Origin: an uncultured Oscillospiraceae bacterium
GTDB taxonomy: Bacteria; Bacillota; Clostridia; Oscillospirales; Oscillospiraceae
Direction of reading: 5' to 3'
NCBI GenBank assembly: GCA_958426425.1
Contig: CATZYY010000032.1
Location: forward strand, 1 to 19,943
DNA: 19,943 nt
Under the pieces are notes generated by a model, which saw only the letters and a program-made list of their open reading frames with translations, had not been told where the DNA came from and searched no databases. Numbering within the stretch: position 1 is the first letter of the stretch; each line of letters begins with the position of its first letter. The position numbers and the translations under genes are program-made. This document shows, in pieces, positions 14,027-19,943 of the stretch.

Positions 14027-14455
14027 TCAGAACCACAGCGCCTGTTCCTCCCGGAACACCGGGGTGTCCCCCTGAGCGTAGGGGTCATAGCGGTTTTCGT
14101 TGCAGCCGAATTCCTGCAAAAAGCAGATCTGGCCCGCCTGGTTCCAGCGGATGAGGGAGAGGCCGTCAAAGCTCTGTACGGTGCCGTCCGTGATGGCGCA
14201 CCGGAAAGCCCACTCCACCACAGTCTGGTCCCCCTTTTGGAAATACTGCCGGATGTCCCACCGCTCCACGGTGCCACGGCCGTTCCACTCGTCAAACCAC
14301 AGCTTGATCTTCCCACTGCCGTGGTACTCCGGCCCCCAACTCTCGATGTAGACGGCATCCGGGGCAAAGAGCTCCTCAATGCCTGTGTCCTGCTTGTCCA
14401 GCCACATGGAAAACCATCGGCGAACCTGCGCTTCTCTCTGTTCCTGCATATCCAT
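14027..14455 (-). CDS. SnoaL-like/NTF2-fold protein
   Basis: This 142-residue protein reads as a SnoaL-like domain of the NTF2 superfamily, a cone-shaped fold with a pocket that serves as an enzyme or binding domain. Supporting features are the N-terminal helix (REAQVRRWFSMWLDKQDTGIEELFAPDAVYIESWG), the YHGSGKIKLWFDEW helix, and C-terminal strands VVEWAFRC ... LSLIRWNQAGQICFLQEFG. I chose ATG 14455 because GGAGG lies five bases upstream; a TTG at 14473 in frame precedes that ribosome site. It begins 18 bases after the GyrI-like gene in the same unit. The reaction, if any, is unknown. Confidence 0.85.
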   Translation of the reverse strand: MDMQEQREAQVRRWFSMWLDKQDTGIEELFAPDAVYIESWGPEYHGSGKIKLWFDEWNGRGTVERWDIRQYFQKGDQTVVEWAFRCAITDGTVQSFDGLSLIRWNQAGQICFLQEFGCNENRYDPYAQGDTPVFREEQALWF

Positions 14456-14473
14456 AGCTGCCTCCAACTCCAA

Positions 14474-15106
14474 TTACACACATTTCAACGGCTGCCGGAT
14501 GACGGTTTTCAGTTTTTCCGGCTGGGTCCGCCGGGCGTCGCTCAGGTAAAGCTCGTGGTGGAACCGGCCCTGGCTGAAATCAGACGCATATCCCTGTTCC
14601 GCAGCGAACGCCTTCATGGCAGCCACGGTGGCGGGCTCGTTGTCGTAGGGGCCAATGTGCATGCACTGGACGCACAGCCCCTCCTCCCAGGGGAAGAACT
14701 CCACCGCTGTGAAGTCCCGCTGCTTTTTCTCCGCGGCCTCCCGGATGGCCCAATCAAAGACCTCTTTCGTCACGAACTCCGGCAGGCGGATGAGGGAAAT
14801 CCACCGGAAATCCGCCTTGCGGGAATAGTCCACCCCGTGGACACCCTCCTGCCACCACAGGCCCTCCAGGGGCGGCACCACATAGTCGAAGTAGCCCTCC
14901 AGTCGGTGTTGTCCCAGCTTGCTCATTTTGATGGTGAAGGCCACGGCGTAGAGCAGCTCCAGGGCCTGCTTGTAGGCGCCGCCCTCCTCGTTGGGATCGC
15001 CCTGGCCCCGCACCGCCAGAAAATTCATGGCGGGCACGGTGACGATGCCCGGCGTTTTGGGGGGCAGATAGAACTCCTTGTACTCCTTCTTGTAGTCAAA
15101 AGGCAT
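14474..15106 (-). CDS. GyrI-like small-molecule-binding protein
   Basis: This stand-alone GyrI-like domain protein is 210 residues with no DNA-binding part. Family features include the opening MPFDYKKEYKEFYLPP, the strand MNFLAVRGQGDPN, LEGYFDYVVPPLEGLWWQEG, and the late QCMHIGPYDNEPATVAAM and FHHELYLSDARR. Free GyrI-like proteins bind bulky aromatic compounds, and some have been reported to hydrolyse cyclopropanoid toxins; which applies here is unknown. I preferred ATG 15106, eight bases from GGAGG, over ATG 15112, only two bases from it; the latter would overlap the TfoX stop as ATGA. Either way it is coupled to the TfoX_N gene. Confidence 0.9.
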   Translation of the reverse strand: MPFDYKKEYKEFYLPPKTPGIVTVPAMNFLAVRGQGDPNEEGGAYKQALELLYAVAFTIKMSKLGQHRLEGYFDYVVPPLEGLWWQEGVHGVDYSRKADFRWISLIRLPEFVTKEVFDWAIREAAEKKQRDFTAVEFFPWEEGLCVQCMHIGPYDNEPATVAAMKAFAAEQGYASDFSQGRFHHELYLSDARRTQPEKLKTVIRQPLKCV

Positions 15107-15108
15107 GG

Positions 15109-15429
15109 TCATTTCCTCCGCTTTTTCGGCTGGGCCTGAAGGGCCAGACAGGTGATGCGGGTGAGGGCGGTCATGGTATCCCGGTCGTCCACATCCTCCA
15201 CCCAGATGTAGTCGTTGGCCCCCTCGTAGGGCGGGGCTTTGGGCAGGTTCGGAAAGGCCCCCTCCCCTGCCGGGGTGACCTTCACAAAAAGCTGGTCGCC
15301 GCAGATGACGGCGAAGAACACGCCATCGCAGTAGAGGCCGTATTCTCCGAACATCTTCCGGCTGCGGATGGCACCCGCCTGGCGCAGCTGCTCGGCCACA
15401 TAGTCCACAAAGTCCTGGTGAGACGCCAT
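15109..15429 (-). CDS. TfoX/Sxy N-terminal domain protein
   Basis: This 106-residue protein is a lone TfoX_N domain (FVDYVAEQLRQAGAIRSRKMFGEYGLYCDGVFFAVICGDQLFVKV is diagnostic). Proteobacterial TfoX/Sxy is a competence regulator with a second C-terminal domain; that domain is missing here, as is usual in Firmicutes, so a competence role should not be assumed. The tail ends in a basic PKKRRK. ATG 15429 follows GGAGGG, which lies within the last codons of the WYL gene, and the two genes are one base apart, so translation is coupled. Confidence 0.9.
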   Translation of the reverse strand: MASHQDFVDYVAEQLRQAGAIRSRKMFGEYGLYCDGVFFAVICGDQLFVKVTPAGEGAFPNLPKAPPYEGANDYIWVEDVDDRDTMTALTRITCLALQAQPKKRRK

Positions 15430-15430
15430 G

Positions 15431-16339
15431 TCAATCCCTCCCGTAGCGGTCAGCCAACGTTTTCGTCAGTTCCCCCAGCCGCTCCCGCAGCTCCTGCGGC
15501 TCCAGCAGCTCCGCCTTGTCCCCGAAGGTCAGCACCCAGCTGAGGACGCTGCCCAAGTCGGGAAAGCCGCCGTTAAAGCGCAGCCGGCCGTCCGGCTCCA
15601 CGGTGAAGCAGTCCACGCCGTATTCCTCCACCAGCCGCCAGCGGCAGACGGGATCAAAGAGGACGGTGACCTGATACTTGATCGGAAAGATCCGCTCCGG
15701 CTCCAGGTCGGGCAGAGGTGCGGGTCTTGCTTCAAAGGGCTCCCCGGCGGCCAGGTCCGTCATGCGGTTCAGTTTGAACAGGCGGAAGTCCTTACGGCTG
15801 CGGCACCAGCCCCACACATACCAGGTGGACCAGTGGAATACCAGGTAGTAGGGCTCCACGGTACGCACCGACTCCCCCTTGGGGGAGAAGTAGGCAAAGC
15901 GGATGGTGCGGTGCTGCTGGATGGCCCCCTGTATCAGCTCAATTTTCGGCGGCAGGCTGGTCTTGTACCAGGAGGAGAGGTCGATGAGCATGTGAGCGCC
16001 GCCGCTCACCAGCCCACCCGTCCCGGCGGACAGCTTTTCCATCAGCTGGGTATAGCGCCGGGTGCCGCTGACGCTGTCCAGGCTCCGGAGCCCCGCCAGA
16101 ATGGCCTGCATCTCCGGAGCGGTGAGCACCGTCCGGTCCACCCGGTAGCCCTCCATGATGGAGATGCCGCCTCCCGCACCCTGGGCGGTGGCGATGGGAA
16201 TGCCCGCCCGGCACAACGACTCCATGTCCCGCTGGATGGTCCGCCGGGACACCTCGAACTGCTCCGCCAGCTCCGGGGCGGTGACCTTCTCCCGCTGGAG
16301 CAGGATGGACAGGATTCCGATAAGCCGCTCCATCTTCAT
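15431..16339 (-). CDS. YafY-type WYL-domain transcription regulator
   Basis: This 302-residue regulator has an N-terminal helix-turn-helix (residues about 1-60, VTAPELAEQFEVSRRTIQRDMESL). A WYL domain follows at about 135-215 (HRTIRFAYFSPKGESVRTVEPYYLVFHWSTWYVWGWCRSRKDFRLFKLNRM), then a WCX C-terminal extension. WYL domains bind nucleic acid or small ligands and often control stress or defence genes. It heads the six-gene operon and so is probably autoregulatory. I chose ATG 16339 (MKMERLIGIL, the usual family start) over GTG 16348, which is too close to its ribosome site. A strong extended -10 lies at 16369-16377, with a palindrome at 16387-16396. Confidence 0.93.
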   Translation of the reverse strand: MKMERLIGILSILLQREKVTAPELAEQFEVSRRTIQRDMESLCRAGIPIATAQGAGGGISIMEGYRVDRTVLTAPEMQAILAGLRSLDSVSGTRRYTQLMEKLSAGTGGLVSGGAHMLIDLSSWYKTSLPPKIELIQGAIQQHRTIRFAYFSPKGESVRTVEPYYLVFHWSTWYVWGWCRSRKDFRLFKLNRMTDLAAGEPFEARPAPLPDLEPERIFPIKYQVTVLFDPVCRWRLVEEYGVDCFTVEPDGRLRFNGGFPDLGSVLSWVLTFGDKAELLEPQELRERLGELTKTLADRYGRD

Positions 16340-16368
16340 GGGATGCACCGCCCTTCTTGTTTTTGTCC

Positions 16369-16377
16369 ATTATACCA
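16369..16377 (-). promoter_or_regulatory. Extended -10 promoter of the six-gene operon
   Basis: On the minus strand the sequence is TGGTATAAT, a perfect extended -10 (TATAAT at 16369-16374). A -35 box is weak. The start point would fall near 16362, about 23 bases before the WYL start codon. Confidence 0.65.
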
Positions 16378-16386
16378 CAGGAACAC

Positions 16387-16396
16387 GACAGCTGTC
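16387..16396. promoter_or_regulatory. GACAGCTGTC palindrome over the -35 region
   Basis: A perfect 10-bp palindrome occupies the -35 area of the WYL operon promoter and is followed by a further TGTC half. It is a candidate operator for the WYL regulator. Short palindromes also arise by chance, so the case rests on position. Confidence 0.4.
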
Positions 16397-16552
16397 TGTC
16401 ATGTTTCTGTTTCCGTTGCGCTTTTTCACATTGTTTGATACCATAAAGCCGTAGGGAAAGGACGTGGGAGCATGAGAAAGCCGTTCTGAATGGCAGGGAA
16501 ATGAAGCCCTGCCGTAAAACAAAAGTGTGAAGCAGAGTTTGGAGGGCTTATC

Positions 16553-17311
16553 ATGTCTTACTTTACTTATCAAGGAATGCAGATCTATTATCAGGAATAT
16601 GGTGAAGGAACGCCCTGGATTTTTCTCCACGGAAACACGGCCTCTTCCCGCATGTTTGAGCCGCTTCTGCCCCTGTATCAATCTCACGGCAAGATCGTCC
16701 TGATGGATTTCTTGGGGAATGGACAGTCAGAACGCCTGTCTGCTTTTCCTCCTGATATATGGGCCGACCAAGGGAGGCAGGTGGTGGAGCTGTGCCGCCG
16801 CTTGGGATACGGCAGGGCCAATCTGGTGGGGACCAGCGGTGGGGCCTACGCCGCCATCCACGCCGGGTTTCAGACGCCGGAACTATTCGGGAAAATTGTG
16901 GCTGACAGCTTTGACGGCAGTACGCTGCCAAGCGGGTTTGCCCGATCTGTTGCAGAAGAACGCTGCAGAGCCAAAGCGGACCCGTCTGCCCGGGAGTTTT
17001 ATCGGTGGTGTCAGGGAGAGGATTGGGAACAGGTCGTAGATCTGGACACGGAAGCGCTGGTTCGTTTGGCGCACCGTCCTGGGCCGCTGTTTCCTAAACC
17101 CATAGAAGAGATTCCATGTCCGATGCTCGTTACAGTCAGCCGTGAGGACGAGATGCTCTCCGGCCACTGTATTGAGGAAAGCAAAAACTGGACGGCAGCC
17201 GCTCCCCAGATCACCTGCCGTATTTTTGAGACAGGCGGCCATCCGTTGATCTATTCCCGGGCAGAAGAACTGGCTGCGTTGATCTGCGCTTTTTTTGAGG
17301 AGGCCTCTTGA
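16553..17311 (+). CDS. Alpha/beta-fold hydrolase
   Basis: This 252-residue soluble enzyme has the full alpha/beta hydrolase set. The HG motif is HGNTASSRMF (oxyanion region, residues 26-35), the nucleophile S95 is in GTSGG, the acid is probably D199 in SREDEML, and the base is H230 in GGHPL. MDFLGNGQS is the usual second-strand motif. It could hydrolyse an ester, amide or lactone; the substrate is unknown. ATG 16553 follows GGAGGG. Its 5' half looks less GC-rich than the neighbouring genes. It is divergent from the WYL operon, so one regulator might control both sides. Its stop codon overlaps the start of the remnant at 17308. Confidence 0.92.
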   Translation: MSYFTYQGMQIYYQEYGEGTPWIFLHGNTASSRMFEPLLPLYQSHGKIVLMDFLGNGQSERLSAFPPDIWADQGRQVVELCRRLGYGRANLVGTSGGAYAAIHAGFQTPELFGKIVADSFDGSTLPSGFARSVAEERCRAKADPSAREFYRWCQGEDWEQVVDLDTEALVRLAHRPGPLFPKPIEEIPCPMLVTVSREDEMLSGHCIEESKNWTAAAPQITCRIFETGGHPLIYSRAEELAALICAFFEEAS

Positions 17312-17457
17312 GTGAGCGATTTCTCGATCTGACAGAAGATAATCGGGAACGGAAGCACCTGTGCTGCATCATCCGCGCAGTAAGCAGCACCACCCACGGC
17401 TTCACAATCGTGAATTTACTGAACACCGCCGCGCTGAAGCGGCTTCTGAAACAATAA
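17308..17457 (+). pseudogene. Internally deleted acetyltransferase (GNAT/YoaP-like) remnant
   Basis: A 49-codon frame starts at TTG 17308, overlapping the hydrolase stop, with GAGGAGG just upstream. Its first 23 residues (SERFLDLTEDNRERKHLCC and following) resemble the N-terminus of clostridial GNAT proteins carrying a YoaP domain, which are normally about 250 residues. The last 20 or so (GFTIVNLLNTAALKRLLKQ) look like the closing segment of that YoaP domain. This suggests that about 200 codons between were lost in frame. The family match is from memory and needs a search. Alternatively it is simply a short coupled gene. Confidence 0.5.
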
Positions 17458-17466
17458 GGTGTGCCT

Positions 17467-17910
17467 ATGGAAATCAGAAAAGTGGAGACGGATAAAAAGA
17501 GATATCTCGATCTACTGCTGCTGGCCGACGAGCAGGAGGACATGATTGACCGCTATCTGGAGCGGGGGACCATGTATGTGCTGGAGGATGACGGCATCAG
17601 GGCCGAATGCGTGGTGACGGACGAGGGAGACGGCATCCTGGAGCTGAAGAACATCGCCGTGGAGCCTGCCTCTCAGGGCAGGGGCTACGGAAAAGCCCTG
17701 GTGGAGTTTCTCATCCGGACCTATGCAGGCCGGTATGCAACGCTGCAAGTCGGCACCGGCGACAGTCCTTCCACCATCCCGTTTTATGAAGCCTGCGGCT
17801 TTCGCAGGCACCATCTGGTCAGGAATTTTTTCATTGACCACTACGACCACCCTATCTACGAGAACGGGGTACAGCTGGTGGATATGGTATATCTGCAAAG
17901 GGAACTATGA
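17467..17910 (+). CDS. GNAT-family N-acetyltransferase
   Basis: This 147-residue protein is a GNAT acetyltransferase, transferring acetyl from acetyl-CoA to an amine. The core is visible as strand 4 (ILELKNIAVEPASQGRGYGKALVEFLI), with the acetyl-CoA pyrophosphate loop QGRGYG at residues 70-75. A second segment IPFYEACGFRRHH at about 104-116 matches motif B, where the family usually reads FYxxxGF. I placed the start at ATG 17467, five bases after AAGGTG; a GTG at 17461 is in frame but poorly placed. The gene follows the acetyltransferase remnant by nine bases and ends at a strong hairpin. The acceptor is unknown. Confidence 0.92.
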   Translation: MEIRKVETDKKRYLDLLLLADEQEDMIDRYLERGTMYVLEDDGIRAECVVTDEGDGILELKNIAVEPASQGRGYGKALVEFLIRTYAGRYATLQVGTGDSPSTIPFYEACGFRRHHLVRNFFIDHYDHPIYENGVQLVDMVYLQREL

Positions 17911-17947
17911 GAAAGCGGAGTGTCCGAAAATCGGACACTCCGCTTTC
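17911..17947. terminator. Bidirectional terminator after GNAT and the small protein gene
   Basis: A perfect 17-bp stem (17911-17927 with 17931-17947) closes a three-base AAA loop. It begins immediately after the GNAT stop codon and overlaps the stop codon of the convergent 72-residue gene by two bases. The outer stem GAAA/TTTC supplies a short U run; no longer T run follows on either strand. Confidence 0.75.
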
Positions 17948-18164
17948 AGTATTGCGTGGTGATCTCGCCCTTTCCGATGCCGTAGAGGCGGCGGAACTCC
18001 TCCAGATCCCCGGGGGTGCGGAGCGGCATAATCTCGGTGAATCTCCCGGTGCGGAGGTTACGAAAGCCCGCCACCTTCTCCCCGGTGCAGATGCTGGCAC
18101 GGATCACGGGCGCCTGAGTCTCCCGGTCGTAGGTGCGTGTCTCACGCTTTTTCCTGAAAAGCAT
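17946..18164 (-). CDS. Conserved 72-residue small protein
   Basis: This short protein reads MLFRKKRETRTYDRETQAPV and continues through ASICTGEKVAGFRNLRTGRF to a C-terminal LEEFRRLYGI segment. I recall similar small proteins in many Clostridia with the same ICTGE-x-x-AGF-x-x-x-x-TG-x-F pattern, but no function is known to me. It is basic at the N-terminus, with no membrane segment and one cysteine in SICTGE. ATG 18164 follows AAGGAGG; the frame extends to 18206 without another ribosome site. A near-consensus promoter at 18202-18231 suggests it is well expressed as a single gene. Confidence 0.8.
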   Translation of the reverse strand: MLFRKKRETRTYDRETQAPVIRASICTGEKVAGFRNLRTGRFTEIMPLRTPGDLEEFRRLYGIGKGEITTQY

Positions 18165-18201
18165 TCCGTGCCCCTCCTTCGCCTCCAGTCCTGATATTCC
18201 C

Positions 18202-18231
18202 ATCATACCGTCCCGCAGGCGGGCCTGTCAA
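18202..18231 (-). promoter_or_regulatory. Near-consensus promoter of the 72-residue gene
   Basis: On the minus strand, TTGACA (18226-18231, perfect) and TATGAT (18202-18207) are 18 bases apart. The spacer contains the palindrome CCCGC-CT-GCGGG (18212-18223), a possible operator. The start point would be near 18195. Confidence 0.75.
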
Positions 18232-18283
18232 TGGACCGGCGGATGTCATACTTGTCGCCTGACAGGCAGGTTTCCCGCAGGCA

Positions 18284-18751
18284 CTACCGTCTCTCCCGCC
18301 TTATGCCCACCCAGAGCATCCGGAGGGTGATGCCCACGATGACGGCGTAGATCACGGCGCTGGAGGCAGCGGACACCGGGAGCATGTGATCGGTTCCCTG
18401 CTCCGTTCCATTCACCATGATGAGAGTGTTCTGCAAGGTCAGGATGGAAACCAGGGCGTCGATGAAGTTGACGGTCCGCAGCTCCCACACCAGAATGCTG
18501 CCGCTGGGGCGGCGGCACTGCCGAGAGAGGCGGATGGAGGCCATAATGATCTTCCAGGTGGTGTAGGCCGCCATGGCGATGGCCGGGATCAGTCCCATGG
18601 AGACCGACTTCTCCAGCACGGCCATCATGGTGATGGGCACGATCAGGGCCAGGTCCAGCACCAGCAGCAGCGCGACGCTCATCAGGGCCTTGCAGGTCTC
18701 ATCCTCCCGCCAGGTCCGCAGGAATTGCCCGGCCCTGCCGTCACGCCCCAC
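18284..18751 (-). CDS. Four-helix integral membrane protein
   Basis: This 155-residue protein has four predicted membrane helices, at about 22-46, 50-72, 93-112 and 124-150, with a basic cytoplasmic loop between helices 2 and 3 (RLSRQCRRPSG). I do not recognise the family. The start is GTG 18751, five bases after GGGAG; it overlaps the last 11 bases of the TetR gene in another frame, so translation is coupled. Being the partner of a TetR regulator, it may be the regulated function or part of a small efflux or envelope system, but nothing in the sequence proves transport. Confidence 0.8.
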   Translation of the reverse strand: MGRDGRAGQFLRTWREDETCKALMSVALLLVLDLALIVPITMMAVLEKSVSMGLIPAIAMAAYTTWKIIMASIRLSRQCRRPSGSILVWELRTVNFIDALVSILTLQNTLIMVNGTEQGTDHMLPVSAASSAVIYAVIVGITLRMLWVGIRRERR

Positions 18752-19328
18752 GGCCGCTCCCCGGATGCACGCAGGTCTCGATGATATCGGCGATCATCTC
18801 CACCTCGTCGGCGCAGTCCTGCCACAGCCACTCCTTGACCACGGCAATGATGCCCTCCACATAGTAGGCGATGTAGTAGGGGCGGTATGCTGCGGGGATC
18901 CGGAACCGCTCCAGGAGCGGGCTGAGGACGCGCTGCTTCAGCTCCCCGTACCGGACATAGGCCCCCATGTCGTCGGGATTGCGGAATGCTGCCCGGTAGA
19001 CCCTCCGGTTGTCCCGGATGAAGCGCAGGTAGGGCAGCAAATAGGCCCGGCTGACCAGGATCAGGTCCGCCTCATCCCGGCTGCTGAGGATCTCCGTCTC
19101 GCTCTGAGGGAAATAGGAGAGGAACCGCCGATTGACCAGTTCCACCGTCTCACTGACCAGGTCGCCGATGGTCTCATAGTGGAGGTAGAAGGTGGAGCGG
19201 TTCACCCCGGCCTGCTGACAGAGCTCCTTCACGGTGATGTACTCCAGGTCCTTCCTCTCCAGCAGGGCCAGAAGGGCCTCGTCCATCCGCAGGGCGGTGT
19301 TGAAGTATTTGCTCTCGGACTTGTTCAT
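18741..19328 (-). CDS. TetR/AcrR-family transcription regulator
   Basis: This 195-residue regulator has a TetR helix-turn-helix at about residues 10-56 (YITVKELCQQAGVNRSTFYLHYETIGDLV). A helical C-terminal domain includes RAYLLPYLRFIRDNRRVYRAAF and a late YYIAYYVEGIIAVVKEWL helix, matching the TetR_C_7/8 kind found in DhaS-like regulators. It would act as a dimeric, ligand-responsive DNA-binding protein, most often a repressor. ATG 19328 follows AAGGAGGG. It lies 20 bases after the 119-residue membrane gene and overlaps the four-helix membrane gene, so all three probably form one unit that it regulates. Confidence 0.93.
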   Translation of the reverse strand: MNKSESKYFNTALRMDEALLALLERKDLEYITVKELCQQAGVNRSTFYLHYETIGDLVSETVELVNRRFLSYFPQSETEILSSRDEADLILVSRAYLLPYLRFIRDNRRVYRAAFRNPDDMGAYVRYGELKQRVLSPLLERFRIPAAYRPYYIAYYVEGIIAVVKEWLWQDCADEVEMIADIIETCVHPGSGRGA

Positions 19329-19348
19329 CTGCCGCCCTCCTTCCCCGG

Positions 19349-19708
19349 TTACTCCGCCGCCTCGCTGATCTCCCGGGCCAGCTGCATGATCTCAAAGGCA
19401 TACTTTTCCTTTCCAGACCGCAGGAGCCTTTTGTAGATAGGGTAGTTGAGGCCCACGCCCACAATGCCCAAAATGCCCAGGAGAATGCCGGCGCCGGTCA
19501 TCAGGATGCCGCCGTCTCCAATCACCTGCATGGAAAGGCACATCCCAATGCCCAGAACCAGTGTCATCCCAATGCCGAAGCCGTAAGCAAAAATGGTGGC
19601 TTTGCTCCTGGCCTTCCAGTCCAACTTTTTCAGGGCCACCACCTTGGAGGTGTCTTTGGGGGCATACTCGTTGGCAATGGCTTCCGCGTAGATCTTATCC
19701 GTATTCAT
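19349..19708 (-). CDS. Two-helix conserved membrane protein
   Basis: This 119-residue protein has two predicted membrane helices, about 37-60 and 66-90. Both ends appear to be cytoplasmic: the N-terminal NEYAPKDTSKVVALKKLDWKA and the C-terminal YKRLLRSGKEKYAFEIMQLAREI. I recall close relatives in many Clostridia without an assigned function. ATG 19708 follows AGAGGAGA. It heads the three-gene unit with TetR, with a modest promoter at 19756-19784. Confidence 0.85.
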   Translation of the reverse strand: MNTDKIYAEAIANEYAPKDTSKVVALKKLDWKARSKATIFAYGFGIGMTLVLGIGMCLSMQVIGDGGILMTGAGILLGILGIVGVGLNYPIYKRLLRSGKEKYAFEIMQLAREISEAAE

Positions 19709-19755
19709 GGTCGAATCTCCTCTGTATGTTGAATTTCTTTGCAGCCGCTGAGGAG

Positions 19756-19784
19756 ATCATAGCGGATTCGGGGCGGAAAGAGAA
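19756..19784 (-). promoter_or_regulatory. Candidate promoter for the TetR unit
   Basis: On the minus strand a good -10 TATGAT (19756-19761) lies 17 bases from a weak -35 TTCTCT (19779-19784). A weak -35 allows for a regulator or for a chance match. Confidence 0.4.
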
Positions 19785-19823
19785 CGACACGGTTTCGCTT
19801 TCGTGGTGATTTCACAGGCAATT

Positions 19824-19943
19824 TCAAGCAGCGGGCGCGGACCCCCCCGCCTGTTCCGCCAAAAACGTCTCGATAGCAGCCACCGTCTGGGCCTGCTGCT
19901 CCTCCGCGGAGATCGTCGCGGGCAGGTCTCCCTTCTGGGGGCC
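19824..19943 (-). CDS. 3' end of an unidentified protein (partial)
   Basis: A minus-strand frame enters from the right edge and stops at TGA 19824-19826 after 39 codons. The end reads ISAEEQQAQTVAAIETFLAE then QAGGSAPAA, a helix followed by an Ala/Gly-rich tail. The tail is too short to identify. It lies 115 bases upstream of the TetR unit, which has its own candidate promoter. Confidence 0.55.
   Translation of the reverse strand, partial: GPQKGDLPATISAEEQQAQTVAAIETFLAEQAGGSAPAA

Noticed and set aside
16413..16450. Possible plus-strand promoter for the hydrolase (TTGCGC with TACCAT, 17-base spacer)
   Set aside because: Only three of six and four of six consensus positions match, and it is too weak to list as a feature.
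1..19943. CRISPR arrays, tRNA or rRNA genes, transposases, integrases or phage genes
   Set aside because: No regularly spaced repeats, cloverleaf-like segments, or recombinase motifs were seen on either strand by eye. A dedicated search could still find a divergent case.

Overview
The window (about 20 kb) is a GC-rich bacterial chromosome segment, roughly 60% G+C by eye, that looks like a Clostridia genome, most plausibly an Oscillospirales gut bacterium of the Flavonifractor/Lawsonibacter/Oscillibacter sort. This rests on strong GGAGG ribosome sites before nearly every gene, Firmicutes-type sigma-A promoters with a recurrent TATGAT -10, and families common in that group (DUF3795, clostridial XRE regulators with membrane tails, WYL, TipAS/GyrI sensors, CatA-like acetyltransferase). 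The taxonomy is inference. I found no rRNA, tRNA, CRISPR array, insertion sequence or phage gene.

Layout. (1) 1-2971, plus strand: the 3' end of an unknown gene, a Cys-rich DUF3795 protein, a Sel1-repeat protein and an unrecognised 410-residue protein, closely spaced like an operon. (2) 2972-3514: the only long gene-free stretch, AT-rich, with a striking 69-nt imperfect hairpin and a clean terminator. (3) 3515-9399, minus strand: response regulator, histidine kinase, membrane-anchored XRE regulator, ABC ATPase and large FtsX/MacB-type permease, a BceRS-BceAB-like envelope stress or peptide-resistance module. (4) 9497-11006, plus strand: a CatA-like O-acetyltransferase and a MerR/TipAL-type regulator. 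The regulator has a 19-bp-spacer promoter with a central dyad and a possible internal start for a free TipAS drug-binding domain. (5) 11047-12971, minus strand: DUF3788, an AraC-GyrI regulator and an XRE regulator with a two-helix membrane tail. (6) 13056-16339, minus strand: a tight six-gene operon WYL regulator - TfoX_N - GyrI-like - SnoaL/NTF2-like - DUF3795 - SRPBCC. (7) 16553-17910, plus strand: alpha/beta hydrolase, an apparently internally deleted acetyltransferase remnant, and an intact GNAT acetyltransferase. (8) 17946-19943, minus strand: a 72-residue conserved small protein under a near-consensus promoter, then a three-gene unit of a two-helix membrane protein, a TetR regulator and a four-helix membrane protein, and finally the 3' end of an unknown gene.

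The theme is sensing and disposal of small toxic molecules. There are seven transcription regulators (OmpR-type response regulator, two XRE, MerR/TipAS, AraC/GyrI, WYL, TetR). Several stand-alone ligand-pocket proteins (GyrI-like, SRPBCC, SnoaL-like) and modification enzymes (CatA-like, GNAT, hydrolase) accompany one transporter module. The points most worth a second look are the sensorless kinase plus membrane XRE inserted in an ABC/two-component unit, the 10-bp motif shared by both control regions of that unit, the internal TipAS start, and the structured AT-rich island.
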